Assembly: GCA_002919235.1 (NCBI GenBank)
Contig: PKEX01000011.1
Coordinates: 1-64,000, forward strand
Source of the DNA: Clostridia bacterium
GTDB taxonomy: Bacteria > Bacillota > Limnochordia > DTU080 > RSA5
Length of the DNA stretch: 64,000 bases
Direction: 5' to 3'
Of the stretch, positions 62,770-64,000 are shown piece after piece (position 1 is the first letter of the stretch; every line of letters starts with the position of its first letter). Position numbers and translations under genes: made by a program. The notes beneath the pieces were generated by a model, which had not been told where the DNA came from, did not search any database, and saw only the letters and a program-made list of their open reading frames with translations.

Positions 62770-63961
62770 AGACGGCCCGCCCCTTTACAAACGTCGCCAC
62801 GCATTGAAAGTCGTGATCCAAGATCGCGACGTCGGCGTCCTTTCCGACCCGGAGCGACCCCTTGCGGCCGGCCAGCCCCACGGCGCGGGCCGGCGTCAAG
62901 GCGGCCATCGCCGCCGCTTCGTGCACCGGAACCCCCACTTCCCGCACCACGTACGCCACCGCCCGGTCCATGGTGAGGGCACTGCCCGCCAGCGTGCCGT
63001 CGGCAAGGCGGCACGCCCCGCCTTTGAGCGTCACCTTGCGGCCGCCCAGCTCGTACTCGCCTTCGGGCATCCCGGCGGCCGCCACCGCGTCGGTGACCAG
63101 GCAGATCCCCCCCGCTCCTTTGAGCCGCCAGAGAGCGTGGATCACCCGGGGGTGGACGTGAACGCCGTCGGCGATCACCTCGCAGGTGACCTCGGGGCCC
63201 GAAAGCAGCGCCGCCCCGGCAGCGCCCGGCTCCCGGTGGTGCAGCGGGCTCATGGCGTTGAACGTATGGGTGACGTGCCTGACGCCCTTTTCCATCGCGG
63301 CCAGGGCTTGCTCGAAGCGGGCGTCGGTGTGGCCCATGGCTACGGTCACGCCGCGGCGGGTCAGGAAGTCGATGGCCTCTTCCGCTCCCGGCAGCTCCGG
63401 AGCGAGGGTCGCGAGGAGAAAACCGTCCCCTGCTGCGCCCGCGATCTCCGCCAGCTCCTCCAGGTCCGGCGGGCGCAGGTGGGCCCGGTCCTGGGCCCCG
63501 GCCCGGGCCGGGTTGACGTACGGGCCTTCCAGGTGCACACCGGCGATGCGGGCCCCCTGCCACGCCTCGCCCCGGGAGAGCGCCATCGCGTCCCGCACCG
63601 CCCGGACGGCGGCCAGCACCCGCCGGTGCTCCTGGCTGGTGGTGGTGGCCACGAGATGGGCGGTCCCGTGGGCCGCGTGCACCTCTGCGATGCGCTGGAG
63701 CGCGGCCGCCGTCCCGTGCATGGTGTCCGCCCCGCCGCCCCCGTGGACGTGCAGGTCAAAGAAGCCGGGAAAGACCCAGTGCCCGCGGGCGTCGTACCTG
63801 CGGCACTGGCGCGCGGCCAGGGTGGGCCCGCCGGGAAGGGTGAGGTACGGGGGAACCAGGTCCGCCGGCCCGGCGTACGCGATGCGGCCGCCCGCCAGCA
63901 GCAGGGCGCCGTCTTCCAGCGTCCCGTCCTCGAGCACCAGCGTTCCCCCTTCGATCAGCAC
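62753..63961 (-). CDS. nagA: N-acetylglucosamine-6-phosphate deacetylase
   Basis: A 402-residue amidohydrolase that removes the acetyl group from GlcNAc-6-phosphate. Metal and substrate residues lie in FFDLHVHGGGG, AGVHLEGPYVNPARAGAQ (Glu), VAMGHTDARFEQ (His), VTHTFNAMSPLHHREPG (His) and ICLVTDAVAAAGMPEGEY (catalytic Asp). GTG 63961 is the first in-frame start seen; no strong site precedes it, and the true start could lie beyond what I can judge at the window edge. It links to cell-wall amino-sugar recycling. Confidence 0.94.
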   Translation of the reverse strand: MLIEGGTLVLEDGTLEDGALLLAGGRIAYAGPADLVPPYLTLPGGPTLAARQCRRYDARGHWVFPGFFDLHVHGGGGADTMHGTAAALQRIAEVHAAHGTAHLVATTTSQEHRRVLAAVRAVRDAMALSRGEAWQGARIAGVHLEGPYVNPARAGAQDRAHLRPPDLEELAEIAGAAGDGFLLATLAPELPGAEEAIDFLTRRGVTVAMGHTDARFEQALAAMEKGVRHVTHTFNAMSPLHHREPGAAGAALLSGPEVTCEVIADGVHVHPRVIHALWRLKGAGGICLVTDAVAAAGMPEGEYELGGRKVTLKGGACRLADGTLAGSALTMDRAVAYVVREVGVPVHEAAAMAALTPARAVGLAGRKGSLRVGKDADVAILDHDFQCVATFVKGRAVFDKAH

Positions 63962-64000
63962 CGGGGGATGCGCCGGGGGCTCTCGCTCGCCTCTTCCTCC

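Overview
The window reads as a chromosomal segment from a GC-rich, endospore-forming member of the Bacillota (Firmicutes). Three things point there: the order of housekeeping genes from dnaB/rsmA through veg, ispE, purR, glmU, prs, rplY (ctc), pth, mfd and spoVT to yabP-yabQ-divIC-yabR, which is the classic region near the origin in Bacillus and Clostridia; several sporulation genes (spoVT, a SpoIID-like gene, yabP, yabQ, a CotF-like coat gene, a SipL-like SPOCS/LysM gene); and Gram-positive regulatory sites (a CtsR box at clpP, a CsoR-type operator at copA). The high GC content and frequent GTG/TTG starts suggest a lineage such as Limnochordia, Symbiobacteriia or Thermaerobacter, but I cannot assign a species. 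I see no phage, insertion sequence, CRISPR array or rRNA.

Layout. (1) 1-8419: a sugar-use locus with a ribulokinase (partial) and a DUF4432 mutarotase-like gene on the minus strand, and a divergent RbsABC-type ABC transporter, a cupin sugar-isomerase-like gene, a LacI regulator and a HAD phosphatase/phosphoglucomutase on the plus strand. Three copies of a TGGGAACGTTCCCA-like palindrome mark probable LacI operators. (2) 8420-12167: clpP with its own promoter and CtsR box, then copA-copZ behind a CsoR-like operator. (3) 12188-19835: a minus-strand run with an SDR, tex, uvsE, a CotF-like coat gene, tRNA-Leu, a DUF501-Ppx/GppA fusion and yabR. (4) 19836-29413: divIC, yabQ, yabP, metH, divergent PLP trans-sulfuration gene, spoIID-like, hup and mazG (these two inverted), spoVT. 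(5) 29479-53496: mfd, pth, rplY, prs, a truncated glmU, tRNA-Gln, purR, a nucleotidyltransferase, a GntR regulator, ispE, dacF, accD, SPOCS/LysM and LysM/GH18-like spore proteins, veg, ykuK, rsmA, yabE, a small unknown gene, dnaB, dnaD-like, a small membrane protein and ddl. (6) 53718-64000: speE, metF-like, ahcY, an FGGY kinase, mgtE, a pyruvate-oxidase-like TPP enzyme, a SprT-like protein and nagA.

How the parts fit. The sugar locus looks self-contained: import, mutarotation, isomerisation, phosphorylation and repression, for a substrate the sequence does not name. metH, the PLP enzyme, the metF-like gene and ahcY cover methionine synthesis and the S-adenosylhomocysteine cycle. ddl, dacF and glmU serve peptidoglycan; veg, yabE, yabP, yabQ, SipL-like, CotF-like, SpoIID-like and SpoVT relate to cell-wall remodelling and spore formation.

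I did not find a clear previously undescribed multi-gene system. The most useful leads are a GlmU that stops before its acetyltransferase site, the predicted LacI regulon, the DUF501-Ppx/GppA fusion, a catalytically degenerate GH18-like spore protein, and a structured intergenic stretch ending in a terminator near 51.9-52.1 kb.
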